64,000 bases of DNA from Pseudacidovorax sp. NFM-22 (GTDB taxonomy: Bacteria > Pseudomonadota > Gammaproteobacteria > Burkholderiales > Burkholderiaceae_C), in assembly GCF_021401245.1 (NCBI RefSeq), contig NZ_JACBFY010000006.1, positions 434,001-498,000 on the forward strand, written 5' to 3'. This document shows, piece after piece, positions 34,688 to 42,965 of this stretch. Positions within the stretch are counted from its first letter, which is position 1. Every line of letters begins with the position of its first letter. The notes beneath the pieces are model-generated. The model ran no database searches. It was not told where the DNA came from and saw only the letters and a program-made list of their open reading frames with translations. Both the position numbers and the translations under genes were made by a program.

Positions 34688-35473
34688 CTAGAAGGCGCCC
34701 TCCGGGCGCGTGTCGCTGGCGCCGGGATCGGCGGCCGGCGCTGACGACAGGGCGCGCAGCCGTTGCCGGGCGCTGCCGTCCGGGTCGACCGGTTGCTGGT
34801 TCTTCGCCTGCAGGTAGTGATGGGTGAAGACGTCCAGGTAGGCGTCGAGCACGCGGGCCGCCCGCGGCTCGTCGGCGAGTTCGAGGCACAGCGCGGCGAC
34901 CTCGCTGGTGCAGAGGTGGTGCTCGTGGCAGGTCTGGCGCAGGCGGTACTGGGACGACTTCGTCGGCGACAGGCTCAGCACCGGGAAGGCATCGAGGTAG
35001 GGGCTGCGCCTGAACATCTTGCGCGCCTCGGTCCATGTGGCGTCCAGCAAAACGAAGAGCGGTCGGCGGCCGCCCTCGCCGTTCGCCCCCACAGCCGGCG
35101 GCACGGCCTCGACCACACGCTCGGGCGCGGCGTACTGACCGGGAAACACCACCAGCGGCTGCCATTGCGGGTCGCGCAGCAGCGCCAGCAGGGCCGGGTC
35201 GGGCTGCGTCCGCGTCCAGCCGAAGGCGAAGGTGTCGGGCACCACGTCGGCCACCAGCCAGCCCGTGTTGGTGGGTTTGAGCGGCTCGATGTCGGCCATG
35301 AGCAGGCACACGCCCGCGCGCACGGTCAGCGCGGGCCGCAGTGCGCACATGCAGTGGCTGGGCACCAGTCGGCAGGCCGGGCAACGCTCGCGCTTGAAGC
35401 CACCACGCGCCATGAACGGCTTGGTGCTGCGCGCGAGACGGTCCGCACGCAGGCGGGCGACGGCATGGGGCAT
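34688..35473 (-). CDS. tRNA-uridine aminocarboxypropyltransferase (DTW domain, TapT-like)
   Basis: 261 residues. DTW-domain proteins transfer the aminocarboxypropyl group of S-adenosylmethionine to uridine in tRNA (acp3U47) in the cytoplasm. The N-terminal cysteine cluster [13 protein letters not shown], the name-giving DATW in [12 protein letters not shown] and the conserved SQYRLR and [10 protein letters not shown] are present. The frame is open for a long way upstream; the ATG at 35473 follows the stop of the FAD-oxidase gene by 35 nt and gives a normal length, with the ATG at 35413 (MARGG) as an alternative. C-terminal 30 residues are low-complexity. Confidence 0.85.
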   Translation of the reverse strand: MPHAVARLRADRLARSTKPFMARGGFKRERCPACRLVPSHCMCALRPALTVRAGVCLLMADIEPLKPTNTGWLVADVVPDTFAFGWTRTQPDPALLALLRDPQWQPLVVFPGQYAAPERVVEAVPPAVGANGEGGRRPLFVLLDATWTEARKMFRRSPYLDAFPVLSLSPTKSSQYRLRQTCHEHHLCTSEVAALCLELADEPRAARVLDAYLDVFTHHYLQAKNQQPVDPDGSARQRLRALSSAPAADPGASDTRPEGAF

Positions 35474-35508
35474 GCAGGGGTGTCCCGGGTTCCGGGTCGC
35501 GCAGGCGT

Positions 35509-36939
35509 TCAGGCCGCCAGGACCCGGCCTGGATTGAGCAGGCCCTGGGGGTCCAGCGCCGACTTGATGGCCCGCATCATGCCCAGCGCCACGGGCGACT
35601 TGTGCTGTTCGAGCGTCTGGACCTTCAGGCTGCCGATGCCGTGCTCGGCCGAGAAGGAGCCGCCGAACTTCTGCACCTGCGCATAGACGAGTTCGTTGAC
35701 CCGCTTCTCCTGCTCGCGCAGGAAGGCCTTGGCATCGCCTTCGGCGGGCGCCTGGACGTTGTAGTGCAGGTTGCCATCGCCCAGGTGGCCGAAGTTGACC
35801 AGCCGCACGCCCGGGATTTCGCGCGCCAGCAGGGCGTCGGTCTCGGCGCAGAAGGTCGGGATGCGCGACACCGGCAGCGAGATGTCGTGCTTGATGTTGA
35901 GGCCTTCCTCGGCCTGGGCCAGCGGAATGCTCTCGCGGATGTGCCAGAGCTCGTGCGCCTGCGACAGGTTCTCGGCCACCACGGCATCGGCCACGCAGCC
36001 GGATTCGAAGGCCGCTTCCAGCAGCGATTCGAAGCGGGCGCGGGCATGGTCCTCGGACTCGCTGTCGGAGTTCTCCAGCAGCACGAAGTACGGATGGCCG
36101 TCGCCCGCCTCGTCGGCGAAGGGCACGCGCAGCTGCGGCATGTGCCGGCGCACCAGGCTGAGGGCGAAGCGGCCCATCACCTCGAAGCCCGTCAGCCCCG
36201 CGCCCAGGTGGCGCTGGGCCTGGCCCAGTAGCTGCACCGCGTCGTCGAAGGAGCCCACCGCCGCCCAGGCCGTGAGCCGCGCCGCCGGCTGCGGAAAGAG
36301 CTTGAGCGTGGCGGCCGTGATGATGCCCAGCGTGCCCTCGCTGCCGACCATCAGGTCGCGCAGGTCGTAGCCGGTGTTGTCCTTGCGCAGGCCGCTTGTG
36401 CCGTCCCACACCTCGCCCTGGGCGGTCACCACCTCCAGGCCGAGGCACAGCTCGCGGGCATTGCCGTAGCGCAGCACCTGGGTGCCGCCCGCGTTGGTCG
36501 CCAGATTGCCGCCGATGGTGCAGCTGCCTTCGGCCGCCAGGCTGAGCGGGAACAGGAAACCGGCCTTGGCGGCGGTCTCCTGCAGCACCTGCAGCACGCA
36601 GCCGGCCTCGACGGTGATGGTGAGGTTGGCCGCGTCGATCTCGCGCACGCCGGCCATGCGCGCCAGGCTCAGCACCACCTGGCTGCCGCTCTCGTCGGGG
36701 ATGGAGCCCACGGCCAGGCCCGTGTTGCCGCCCTGCGGCACGATGGCCGTGCCGGCGGCGGCGCAGGCCTTGACCACGGCCGCCACCTCGGCGGTGCTGC
36801 CGGGGCGCACCACGGCCAGCGCCTTGCCGCGGGCCCGCTTGCGCCAGTCCTGTTCGTAGGCGGTAAGGTCACCATCGGTGAGCACATGGGCGGCGCCGAC
36901 GATGGCGCGCAGCGATTCGATCAGGACAGGGGTCGTCAT
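35509..36939 (-). CDS. FAD-linked 2-hydroxyacid oxidase/dehydrogenase (GlcD/D2HGDH-like)
   Basis: 476-residue flavoprotein with an N-terminal FAD_binding_4 domain ([12 protein letters not shown] pyrophosphate-binding loop, [30 protein letters not shown]) and a C-terminal FAD-oxidase C domain with metal-ligand His in [14 protein letters not shown] and EHGIGSLK. Such enzymes oxidise D-lactate, glycolate or D-2-hydroxyglutarate and pass electrons to quinone or an electron-transfer flavoprotein. The overall pattern is closest to D-2-hydroxyglutarate dehydrogenase / FAD-binding oxidases of Burkholderiales; substrate not certain. It starts 4 nt after the DUF2069 gene. Confidence 0.88.
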   Translation of the reverse strand: MTTPVLIESLRAIVGAAHVLTDGDLTAYEQDWRKRARGKALAVVRPGSTAEVAAVVKACAAAGTAIVPQGGNTGLAVGSIPDESGSQVVLSLARMAGVREIDAANLTITVEAGCVLQVLQETAAKAGFLFPLSLAAEGSCTIGGNLATNAGGTQVLRYGNARELCLGLEVVTAQGEVWDGTSGLRKDNTGYDLRDLMVGSEGTLGIITAATLKLFPQPAARLTAWAAVGSFDDAVQLLGQAQRHLGAGLTGFEVMGRFALSLVRRHMPQLRVPFADEAGDGHPYFVLLENSDSESEDHARARFESLLEAAFESGCVADAVVAENLSQAHELWHIRESIPLAQAEEGLNIKHDISLPVSRIPTFCAETDALLAREIPGVRLVNFGHLGDGNLHYNVQAPAEGDAKAFLREQEKRVNELVYAQVQKFGGSFSAEHGIGSLKVQTLEQHKSPVALGMMRAIKSALDPQGLLNPGRVLAA

Positions 36940-36943
36940 GGTT

Positions 36944-37351
36944 TCAGGAAGTCGATGGGTCGGCAGCGCGCATCCGCTGGCCGGCCCGCAGCCGCAGGCG
37001 CACATGCCAGGCGCATGCCACGAAGAGCAGCAGGCACAGCACGATCTCGATGCCCGCGAGGGCGCGGCTCGTCGGCAGCGTATCGCTCCAGGCGCGCACC
37101 ACGCCTTCGGTGAAATAGAGCCAGATCATCAGGCTCAGCCAGCGGTAGGTGTACAGCCGCCACTTGAGCAGCCCCGCCAGCGGCACCAGCAGCGGCAGCA
37201 CCTTCAGCGCCAGCCAGCTGCCGCCGGGGCGCAGCGGCGCCAGCCAGAGTTCCCAGGCCAGGCCCAGCCCGATCAGCCCCAGCAGGCAGCCCACCGCCAG
37301 CACGCGCGTGGCGACGACGGAGGCCGAGGGGGGGGCGGAGGGCGTGTTCAA
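36944..37351 (-). CDS. DUF2069 membrane protein (TTG start)
   Basis: About 135 residues, four membrane helices (ATRVLAVGCLLGLIGLGLA, LALKVLPLLVPLAGLL, YRWLSLMIWLYFTEGVVR, LAGIEIVLCLLLFVACAW). The stretch LKWRLYTYRWLSLMIWLYFTEG is the DUF2069 hallmark; function unknown. The upstream ATG in frame (37438) would put 29 odd residues in front and overlap the start of the divergent YihY gene, so a TTG at 37351 (protein starting NTPSAPP) is preferred, though it lacks a clear Shine-Dalgarno. First gene of the folA-thyA run. Confidence 0.78.
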   Translation of the reverse strand: MNTPSAPPSASVVATRVLAVGCLLGLIGLGLAWELWLAPLRPGGSWLALKVLPLLVPLAGLLKWRLYTYRWLSLMIWLYFTEGVVRAWSDTLPTSRALAGIEIVLCLLLFVACAWHVRLRLRAGQRMRAADPSTS

Positions 37352-37414
37352 AACGGGGGGAGGAAAAGAGGCCGCGGCAGACAGGCGCGGCGGGGGGTGT
37401 CGAAGGGCGGTGGC

Positions 37415-38689
37415 ATGATACCCAGCATGATTCGCCATCGGCTCTGGAGGGATCTCACGCGCTTTCCGTGGCGCAGCACCGCGGCGGTGCTGGGCGAGCG
37501 GTTCCGCGACGATCGGCTGGCCCTCACGGCCGGCAGCCTCACCTTCACCACCACCATCGCCCTGGTGCCCTTCTTCACGGTGGCACTGGCGCTGTTCACC
37601 GTCTTCCCCATCTTCGCCACGCTGCAGGACCGGCTGCAGCGCTGGCTGGTGCAAAGCCTCATTCCCGAGAACATCGCGCGTCAGGTGCTGGGCTATCTGA
37701 CGCAGTTCGCCGGCGCGGCCAGCGGGCTGGGCATCGTGGGCCTGGGGGTGCTGCTGATCACGGCCATCGCGCTGATCCTGACCATCGACAAGACGCTCAA
37801 CGGCATCTGGCGCGTGCAGCGGCCGCGGCCCCTGGCGCAGCGGGTGCTGATCTACTGGGCCTCGATCACGCTGGGCCCGCTGCTGCTGGCAGTGAGCCTG
37901 TCCACCACGGCCTACGTATTCAGCGCCTCGCGCGGCCTGATCGGCCAGGCGGGCCTCAACCTGCGCTGGCTGTTCGACGGGGCGGAGTTCCTGCTGCTGG
38001 CGCTGGGCATGGCCTCGCTCTACCACTATGTGCCCAACACGCAGGTGCGCTGGGCCCATGCCTGGGCGGGTGGCCTGTTCGTCGCGGCGGCCATCGAGGT
38101 GGCCAAGCGGGTGCTGGCTTGGTATCTGAGCTTCGTGCCCACGTACTCGGTGCTCTATGGCGCCTTCGCCACCGCGCCCATCCTGCTGATCTGGATCTAC
38201 ACCGCCTGGGTGATCGTGCTGCTGGGTGCGGTGATTGCGGCCTATTTGCCGATCCTGCTGTCTGGCGTGGCCCGGCGCGGTGGTCGGCCGGGCTGGCCCA
38301 TGCAGCTCGGCATCGAGGCGCTTCGCCTGCTGGCCCAGGCCCGCAAGGGGCCGGCCCGCGGGATGGGGGCGCAGGAGATGGCCAGGCGCCTGCGGGTCGA
38401 CGTGTTGCAGCTGACCCCTGTCATCGAGGCGCTGGTGTCGCTCGACTGGGTGGCTCCGCTGGCCGAGGAGCCGGCGAGTGGCGATCCGCGCTACGTGCTG
38501 TTGGTGGACCCGGCCGCCACCCTGCTGGCGCCGATGGTCGAGGCGCTGCTCCTGCCCCGCAAGCCGGTGCTGGAGCCGATGTGGGAGCGGGCCCCGCTGA
38601 CGCGCCTGACGCTGGCCGACGCACTGGCGTCGGAGCGGTCGCCGGGCTCTGGCGAAGGCATCCCGCGGGCGGATGGCGTCGGCACCTGA
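37415..38689 (+). CDS. YihY/BrkB-family inner membrane protein
   Basis: 424 residues, six membrane segments in the first 290. Family signatures: DRLALTAGSLTFTTTIALVPFF near the N-terminus, VLLITAIALILTIDKTLNGIW, the TAYVFSAS region and LIWIYTAWVIVLLGAVIAAY (each quoted in part). The C-terminal cytoplasmic part (about 300-424) looks like a winged-helix segment (EMARRLRVDVLQLTPVIEAL), as in the larger YihY proteins. Once annotated ribonuclease BN, which is wrong; true function unknown. ATG at 37415 has GAAGGG 9 nt upstream; a second ATG four codons later is possible. Confidence 0.88.
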   Translation: MIPSMIRHRLWRDLTRFPWRSTAAVLGERFRDDRLALTAGSLTFTTTIALVPFFTVALALFTVFPIFATLQDRLQRWLVQSLIPENIARQVLGYLTQFAGAASGLGIVGLGVLLITAIALILTIDKTLNGIWRVQRPRPLAQRVLIYWASITLGPLLLAVSLSTTAYVFSASRGLIGQAGLNLRWLFDGAEFLLLALGMASLYHYVPNTQVRWAHAWAGGLFVAAAIEVAKRVLAWYLSFVPTYSVLYGAFATAPILLIWIYTAWVIVLLGAVIAAYLPILLSGVARRGGRPGWPMQLGIEALRLLAQARKGPARGMGAQEMARRLRVDVLQLTPVIEALVSLDWVAPLAEEPASGDPRYVLLVDPAATLLAPMVEALLLPRKPVLEPMWERAPLTRLTLADALASERSPGSGEGIPRADGVGT

Positions 38690-38720
38690 GTGCGCGGGTC
38701 GCGTCCCGAAGCGGTCCTGA

Positions 38721-39074
38721 TCAGAGCTTGACGCGTCCGGCCCAGATGTCGCGATACATCACCCAGTCGCCCATGAAGCTGTAGAGCGGCCGCTTGAACG
38801 AGGCCGGCCTGTTCTTCTCGAAGGCGAAGTGGCCGACCCAGGCGAAGCCGTAGCCGGCGAAGAGCGCGCCTAGCAGCCACCACGGGTTGGCCGTCACCAC
38901 CAGCACTGCCAGGCTGGCCAGCGCCAGCGTGGAGCCGATGAAATGCAGGCGCCGGCAGGTGCGGTCGGCATGCTCGCTCAGGTAGAAGGGATAGAACTCG
39001 GCAAAGCTCGAGAACTGGCGCGGATCGACGGCAGCACCGGCCGGCGTGCGCGCGGCGGCGGGGGAGGGATTCAT
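38721..39074 (-). CDS. DUF962 / Mpo1-like membrane protein
   Basis: 117 residues. Conserved family parts: FAEFYPFYLSEHADRTCRRLHFIGS, the membrane pair LALASLAVLVV and WLLGALFAGYGFAWVGHFAFEKNRP, and YSFMGDWVMYRDIW (each partly quoted). Yeast Mpo1, a member, is an Fe(II) dioxygenase that alpha-oxidises 2-hydroxy fatty acids; the His residues in LHFIG and GHFAFEKN are retained here. Whether the bacterial protein has this activity is unknown. A good sigma-70 promoter lies upstream (39108-39136). Confidence 0.85.
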   Translation of the reverse strand: MNPSPAAARTPAGAAVDPRQFSSFAEFYPFYLSEHADRTCRRLHFIGSTLALASLAVLVVTANPWWLLGALFAGYGFAWVGHFAFEKNRPASFKRPLYSFMGDWVMYRDIWAGRVKL

Positions 39075-39107
39075 CGCTGTCTCCTGTCGCCTCGGAGGGC
39101 GTTGCCC

Positions 39108-39136
39108 ATAATAGCGACGGCCTTTTCCCTGGCCAA
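39108..39136 (-). promoter_or_regulatory. Sigma-70-type promoter for the DUF962 gene
   Basis: Read on the minus strand: -35 TTGGCC (39136-39131), 17-bp spacer, -10 TATTAT (39113-39108). The predicted start of transcription is near 39101, giving a leader of about 27 nt to the ATG at 39074. The region also lies just ahead of the divergent thioredoxin-like gene. Confidence 0.5.
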
Positions 39137-39167
39137 AGCCCCTTTCCAAGACCCTGACGCCCGCACC

Positions 39168-39539
39168 GTGACCGACGCCCCCGCAGCCGATTCCACCTGG
39201 GCCGTGTGCCTGTGCGCCGAATGGTGCGGCACCTGCCGCGACTACCGCGCCCTGTTCGCCGAGGCCCAGCGCACGCATCCGCAACTGCGCTTCGCCTGGG
39301 TCGACGTGGAGGACCACGCCGACCTGGCCGACGAATTCGATGTCGAGACCTTTCCCACGCTGCTGCTGGCGGGGCCGCAGGGCGTGCATTTCCTGGGCCC
39401 GATGCTGCCGCACGCCGGCACCCTGGCGCGCATGCTGGACTCTCCGCCCGCTGCCCGGCCGGCCGACGCCGCGGTCACCGCGCTGCTGCAGGCGCTGGGG
39501 TCGCGGCAGGATGATGCCTTCGCCGTGGAAGATCGCTGA
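39168..39539 (+). CDS. Thioredoxin-family protein
   Basis: 123 residues with a GTG start. Thioredoxin fold with redox-active motif WCGTC (residues about 19-23, preceded by VCLCAE) and the cis-Pro loop ETFPTLLL. The dipeptide between cysteines (GT) differs from classical CGPC. No signal peptide, so cytoplasmic. The GTG at 39168 is chosen because upstream sequence in frame is not thioredoxin-like; the ADSTWAVCLCAEWC start fits. It precedes the two-component genes by 43 nt on the same strand, possibly one transcript. Confidence 0.82.
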   Translation: MTDAPAADSTWAVCLCAEWCGTCRDYRALFAEAQRTHPQLRFAWVDVEDHADLADEFDVETFPTLLLAGPQGVHFLGPMLPHAGTLARMLDSPPAARPADAAVTALLQALGSRQDDAFAVEDR

Positions 39540-39582
39540 AGGGCCTCAGATTCCCTTCATCCCCTCGTCCTAGCCTGCGCCC

Positions 39583-40242
39583 ATGCGGATCCTGCTGGTC
39601 GAAGACGATGCCTCGCTGGGCGCCACCGTGCAGTCATGGCTGCAGATGGACGGCCACGCCGTGGACTGGCTGCAGCGCGGCGACCAGGCCGTGACGGCGC
39701 TGGCCATGCACGACTACCAGTGCGTGCTGCTCGACCGGGGTCTGCCCGGGCTCGATGGCGATGGCGTGCTGCAGGCCCTGCGCGCCCGTGGCGCCACGCT
39801 GCCGGTGCTGCTCATCACCGCGCGCGACACGCTGGCCGAGCGCGTCGAGGGCCTGGACCTGGGCGCCGACGACTACCTGGTCAAGCCCTTCGACCTCGAA
39901 GAACTCTCCGCCCGCGTGCGCGCGGCGCTGCGGCGCGAAGCCCGGCAGCCTTCGCCGGTGCTGCAGCATGGGGGCGTCATGCTCGACCCGGTCGCCAAGC
40001 GCGCGACGCGGGATGGCGCCCCCGTGTCGCTCACCGCGCGCGAGTTCGCCGTGCTCGAAGCGCTGATGCGCCGGCCCACCCACATCCTCAGCCGGGCGCA
40101 GATCGAGGAGGCGCTCTACGGCTGGGGCGAAGAGGTGGAAAGCAACGCCATCGAGGTCCACATCTACAACCTGCGGCGCAAGCTGGGCAGCGCCTTCATC
40201 ACGACGGTGCGCAACCAGGGCTACGGCCTGGCGCCTGCATGA
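39583..40242 (+). CDS. OmpR-family response regulator (QseB/PmrA-like)
   Basis: 219 residues. Receiver domain (1-115) with EDD acidic pocket in LLVEDDASLG, phospho-acceptor Asp in CVLLDRGLPGLDG, Thr in LLITARD and Lys in DYLVKPFDLEEL; C-terminal winged helix (about 125-219) with LTAREFAVLEALM and EVHIYNLRRKLG. The sequence style and neighbourhood (sensor kinase, then ygiW) match QseB of the E. coli ygiW-qseBC locus. Its TGA overlaps the kinase start (ATGA). Confidence 0.92.
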   Translation: MRILLVEDDASLGATVQSWLQMDGHAVDWLQRGDQAVTALAMHDYQCVLLDRGLPGLDGDGVLQALRARGATLPVLLITARDTLAERVEGLDLGADDYLVKPFDLEELSARVRAALRREARQPSPVLQHGGVMLDPVAKRATRDGAPVSLTAREFAVLEALMRRPTHILSRAQIEEALYGWGEEVESNAIEVHIYNLRRKLGSAFITTVRNQGYGLAPA

Positions 40243-41597
40243 GGGCGGACCGCCCCTGGTCGCTGCGCCGCCGCCTGCTGGCCACCGTCGTGGCCGCCAG
40301 CGTGGTGGTCTGGCTGGTCAGCCTGGCCATCGTCATCCAGGTGGCCTGGCATGGTGTGAGCGAAACCTTCGACGAGGCGCTGGAGGAAAGCGCCCAGCTC
40401 GTGCTGCGCCTGGGCCGCGAGCCCGCCACGGCGGCGGCGGCCGGCGCGCGCAGCGATGGATTGCGCCTGCGCATCTACTACCAGCTGGTGTCGCCCGACG
40501 GCCGCGTGCTGCAGCGGGGCAGGGAGGCGCCGGCCGCGCCCTTCGTCGCGCAGCTCACGGGCAACGACGAGCACTACAACGTGCGGGTGGACGGCCACTA
40601 CTGGCGCGTGCATGTGCTGCGCGACCCCGCCACCGGTCTGCAGGCCCAGGTCGGCCAGCCCTGGGAAGAGCGGCTGGACCTGCTGGAGGACATCGCCGAG
40701 CGCCTGGCCTGGCCGGCGCTCGGCCTGCTGCTGCTGCTCGTGGGCGTGTGCTGGTTCGCCATCCGCCGGCTGCTGCGGCCGCTGGAGACCGCCGCCGCCG
40801 GCATCGCCGCCAAGTCGCCGCAGGACCTGACGCCCGTCGACGCGCAAGGCATGCCGCAGGAGCTGCGTCCCATCCTCGGCGCGCTGGACGGCCTGCTGGC
40901 CCGGTTGGGGATGGCGATGGAAAACGAGCGCCGCTTCACCAGCGATGCCGCGCATGAGCTGCGCACTCCGCTGGCCGCCCTGCGCAACCGCGTGCAGCTG
41001 CTCGCCCGCCAGGGCCACCTGCCGGCGGAGGAGGCGCGCCAGTTGCGGGCCGACGTGGACCGCAGCACGCAGCTGGTCGAAAGCCTGCTCGCGCTGGCGC
41101 GGCTGGACCCGGTGAGGACGCTGGAGGCGGTCGAGCCGGTGCCGCTCTTGCCCCTGGTGGACGAGGCGCTGGCCGGCGCCGGGCCGGGCCGTGGCGGCCC
41201 TGGCGTGGCGCCTGCCGACGCTGCGCGCATCGGGACGGCACTGTCGGTTCCGGTCATCGTCGGCCATCCCGCGCTGCTGGCCACGCTGGTGCGCAACCTG
41301 GTCGACAACGCCCGCCGCTACGGCGGCCCCGACGCGCGCATCCGCGTGGAAAGCACGGCCCTGCCCGGCGGCGGCACGCGCCTGGCCGTGCGCGACGACG
41401 GGCCCGGCGTGCCACCCGCGCAGCGCCAGCGGTTGGGCGAGCGCTTCTTCCGGGTGCTGGGCAGCGGCCAGCCGGGCAACGGCCTGGGCCTGTCCATCGT
41501 GGCGCGCATCGCGGCGCTGCACGGGGCGCGGCTGCACTTCGAAGAAGGGCTGGACGGGCGCGGGCTCTCGGCCATCGTGGACTTTCCGCCGCGCTGA
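40239..41597 (+). CDS. Sensor histidine kinase (QseC-like)
   Basis: 452 residues. First membrane helix (about 12-37), periplasmic sensor (about 38-150, 2CSK_N-like with QLVSPDGRVLQRG), second helix (about 155-178), HAMP, then the dimerisation domain with the H box FTSDAAHELRTPLAAL and the ATPase domain with LVRNLVDNARRYG, DDGPGVP and GNGLGLSIV. This is the QseC/TctE architecture. QseC of enterics senses adrenaline/AI-3 and also cross-regulates PmrB; no ligand should be assumed here. Translationally coupled to the regulator upstream. Confidence 0.9.
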   Translation: MRADRPWSLRRRLLATVVAASVVVWLVSLAIVIQVAWHGVSETFDEALEESAQLVLRLGREPATAAAAGARSDGLRLRIYYQLVSPDGRVLQRGREAPAAPFVAQLTGNDEHYNVRVDGHYWRVHVLRDPATGLQAQVGQPWEERLDLLEDIAERLAWPALGLLLLLVGVCWFAIRRLLRPLETAAAGIAAKSPQDLTPVDAQGMPQELRPILGALDGLLARLGMAMENERRFTSDAAHELRTPLAALRNRVQLLARQGHLPAEEARQLRADVDRSTQLVESLLALARLDPVRTLEAVEPVPLLPLVDEALAGAGPGRGGPGVAPADAARIGTALSVPVIVGHPALLATLVRNLVDNARRYGGPDARIRVESTALPGGGTRLAVRDDGPGVPPAQRQRLGERFFRVLGSGQPGNGLGLSIVARIAALHGARLHFEEGLDGRGLSAIVDFPPR

Positions 41598-41741
41598 CAC
41601 GCACCGAGGGCCATCAGTTGGCCTTCATCTTCGGGCCGCCCAATGACTTCACTGGCCCGGGATTCCGGGTACAGCCTTCGTCCCGTCGGATTCGTCGAGC
41701 CGAACCGGCCTCGTCCCAACCCTCTTCAGGAGCCTTGCCCC

Positions 41742-42155
41742 ATGCGTTCTTCCATCCTCGCCTCGACCCTCGCCCTCTCGCTGCTGGCCGCCGGCACGGC
41801 CGGCGCCGCAGGCAGTGCCGCCTCCGCACAGAGCGCCGCGCCGGCCCCGGTGGCCGCAGCGCCCGGCGGCTACAGCGGCCCCAGCACCGTGCCCGTCAGC
41901 ACCGTGCGCCAGCTGCTCGACAGCGGCCGCGACGACCAGCAGGTGCGGCTGCAGGGCCGCATCGTGTCGCACGACGGCGGCGAGAACTACACCTTCGCCG
42001 ACGACACCGGCCGCATCCGCGTGGAGATCGAGCCGCACCACTTCCCGGCCGGCCGTACGCTCGGCGCCGAGCAGCGCGTCGAACTGCACGGCGAATTCGA
42101 GAAGGGCCTGCGCACCACCGAGGTGGAGGTCGAGCGCCTGATCGTCCTCAACTGA
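41742..42155 (+). CDS. ygiW: YgiW/YdeI-family periplasmic OB-fold protein
   Basis: 137 residues: signal peptide (about 1-23), an Ala-rich linker, then the bacterial OB-fold (BOF, DUF388) domain with VSTVRQLLDSGRDDQQVRLQGRIV, ENYTFADDTGRIRVEI and VELHGEFEKG (quoted in parts). In E. coli ygiW lies next to qseBC and affects peroxide, cadmium and acid tolerance. Here it follows the QseBC-like pair by 144 bp on the same strand, which supports assignment. An AGGAG at 41739-41743 region precedes the ATG with suitable spacing. Convergent with the hydrolase gene (5 nt apart). Confidence 0.85.
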   Translation: MRSSILASTLALSLLAAGTAGAAGSAASAQSAAPAPVAAAPGGYSGPSTVPVSTVRQLLDSGRDDQQVRLQGRIVSHDGGENYTFADDTGRIRVEIEPHHFPAGRTLGAEQRVELHGEFEKGLRTTEVEVERLIVLN

Positions 42156-42160
42156 GGGCC

Positions 42161-42964
42161 TCAGCCCAGGAAGTCGCGCAGCGCGAACAGCACCGCGTCG
42201 GGCGCCTCGCTCATCAGCGCATGCCCGGCCTTCACCGTCACCACGCGGGCGCCCGGCGCCTTGTCGCGCAGCGCCTTGGTGGCGCGCGGCGGCGTCATCT
42301 GGTCGGCGCCGCCGAGCAGGAAGAGCACCGGGCAGCGCACCTTCTCCATCGCCGCCTCCCCGCCCGCATAGTCGTTGCAGGCCTTGAAGCCGGTGTGGAA
42401 GACGTTGACGGCCGGGTTGCTCGCCAGCACCCGCCGCATCAGCGCCCGCGAACCGCCCATCAGCCAGGTGCCCGGCCCGAGCGAGGACGGCGGCGGCGCC
42501 AGCATGGAATGCGAGAACACGTTGACCATGTCGATGGCCTTCTGCGGCGCGTTCAGCGAACTGTCGAGCAGCGCTGGCGACACCGCCATCGGATAGGCCG
42601 TGCCCACCAGCGCCAGGTGCGTGACCCGCTCCGGCGCGCGGGCCGCGGCCTCCAGCGCGATCAGCGAGCCGAAGCTGTGACCCACCAGCGCGGCGCGCGC
42701 CACGCCAGCGGCATCCAGCAGCGCGAGCACGAAGTCGGCGGCCGTCTCGACCGAAGCGGGCGGCGCGCCCGCGCTGCGGCAATGGCCGGGCAGATCGACC
42801 GCCAGCACGTTCCAGCCATGGTGGGCGAACCAGCGGCTCTGCAGGATCCACACGCTGTGGTCGTTGAGCACGCCGTGGATGAAGACCACGGTCGGCTTGG
42901 CGGCGTCGAAGGGCTTGCCGCCGGTATAGGCATAGGCGCGGTGGCCGTTGACCTGCAATTCCAT
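42161..42964 (-). CDS. Alpha/beta-hydrolase
   Basis: 267 residues. Standard fold with oxyanion region VVFIHGVLNDHSVW, nucleophile elbow GHSFGS, catalytic Asp in LLGGADQMTPP and His in VKAGHALMSEAP. No signal peptide; cytoplasmic. The substrate is not evident. It begins one nucleotide after the metY stop and is very likely cotranscribed with metY, so homoserine-ester chemistry is conceivable but the sequence is not MetX-like. Confidence 0.87.
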   Translation of the reverse strand: MELQVNGHRAYAYTGGKPFDAAKPTVVFIHGVLNDHSVWILQSRWFAHHGWNVLAVDLPGHCRSAGAPPASVETAADFVLALLDAAGVARAALVGHSFGSLIALEAAARAPERVTHLALVGTAYPMAVSPALLDSSLNAPQKAIDMVNVFSHSMLAPPPSSLGPGTWLMGGSRALMRRVLASNPAVNVFHTGFKACNDYAGGEAAMEKVRCPVLFLLGGADQMTPPRATKALRDKAPGARVVTVKAGHALMSEAPDAVLFALRDFLG

Positions 42965-42965
42965 C

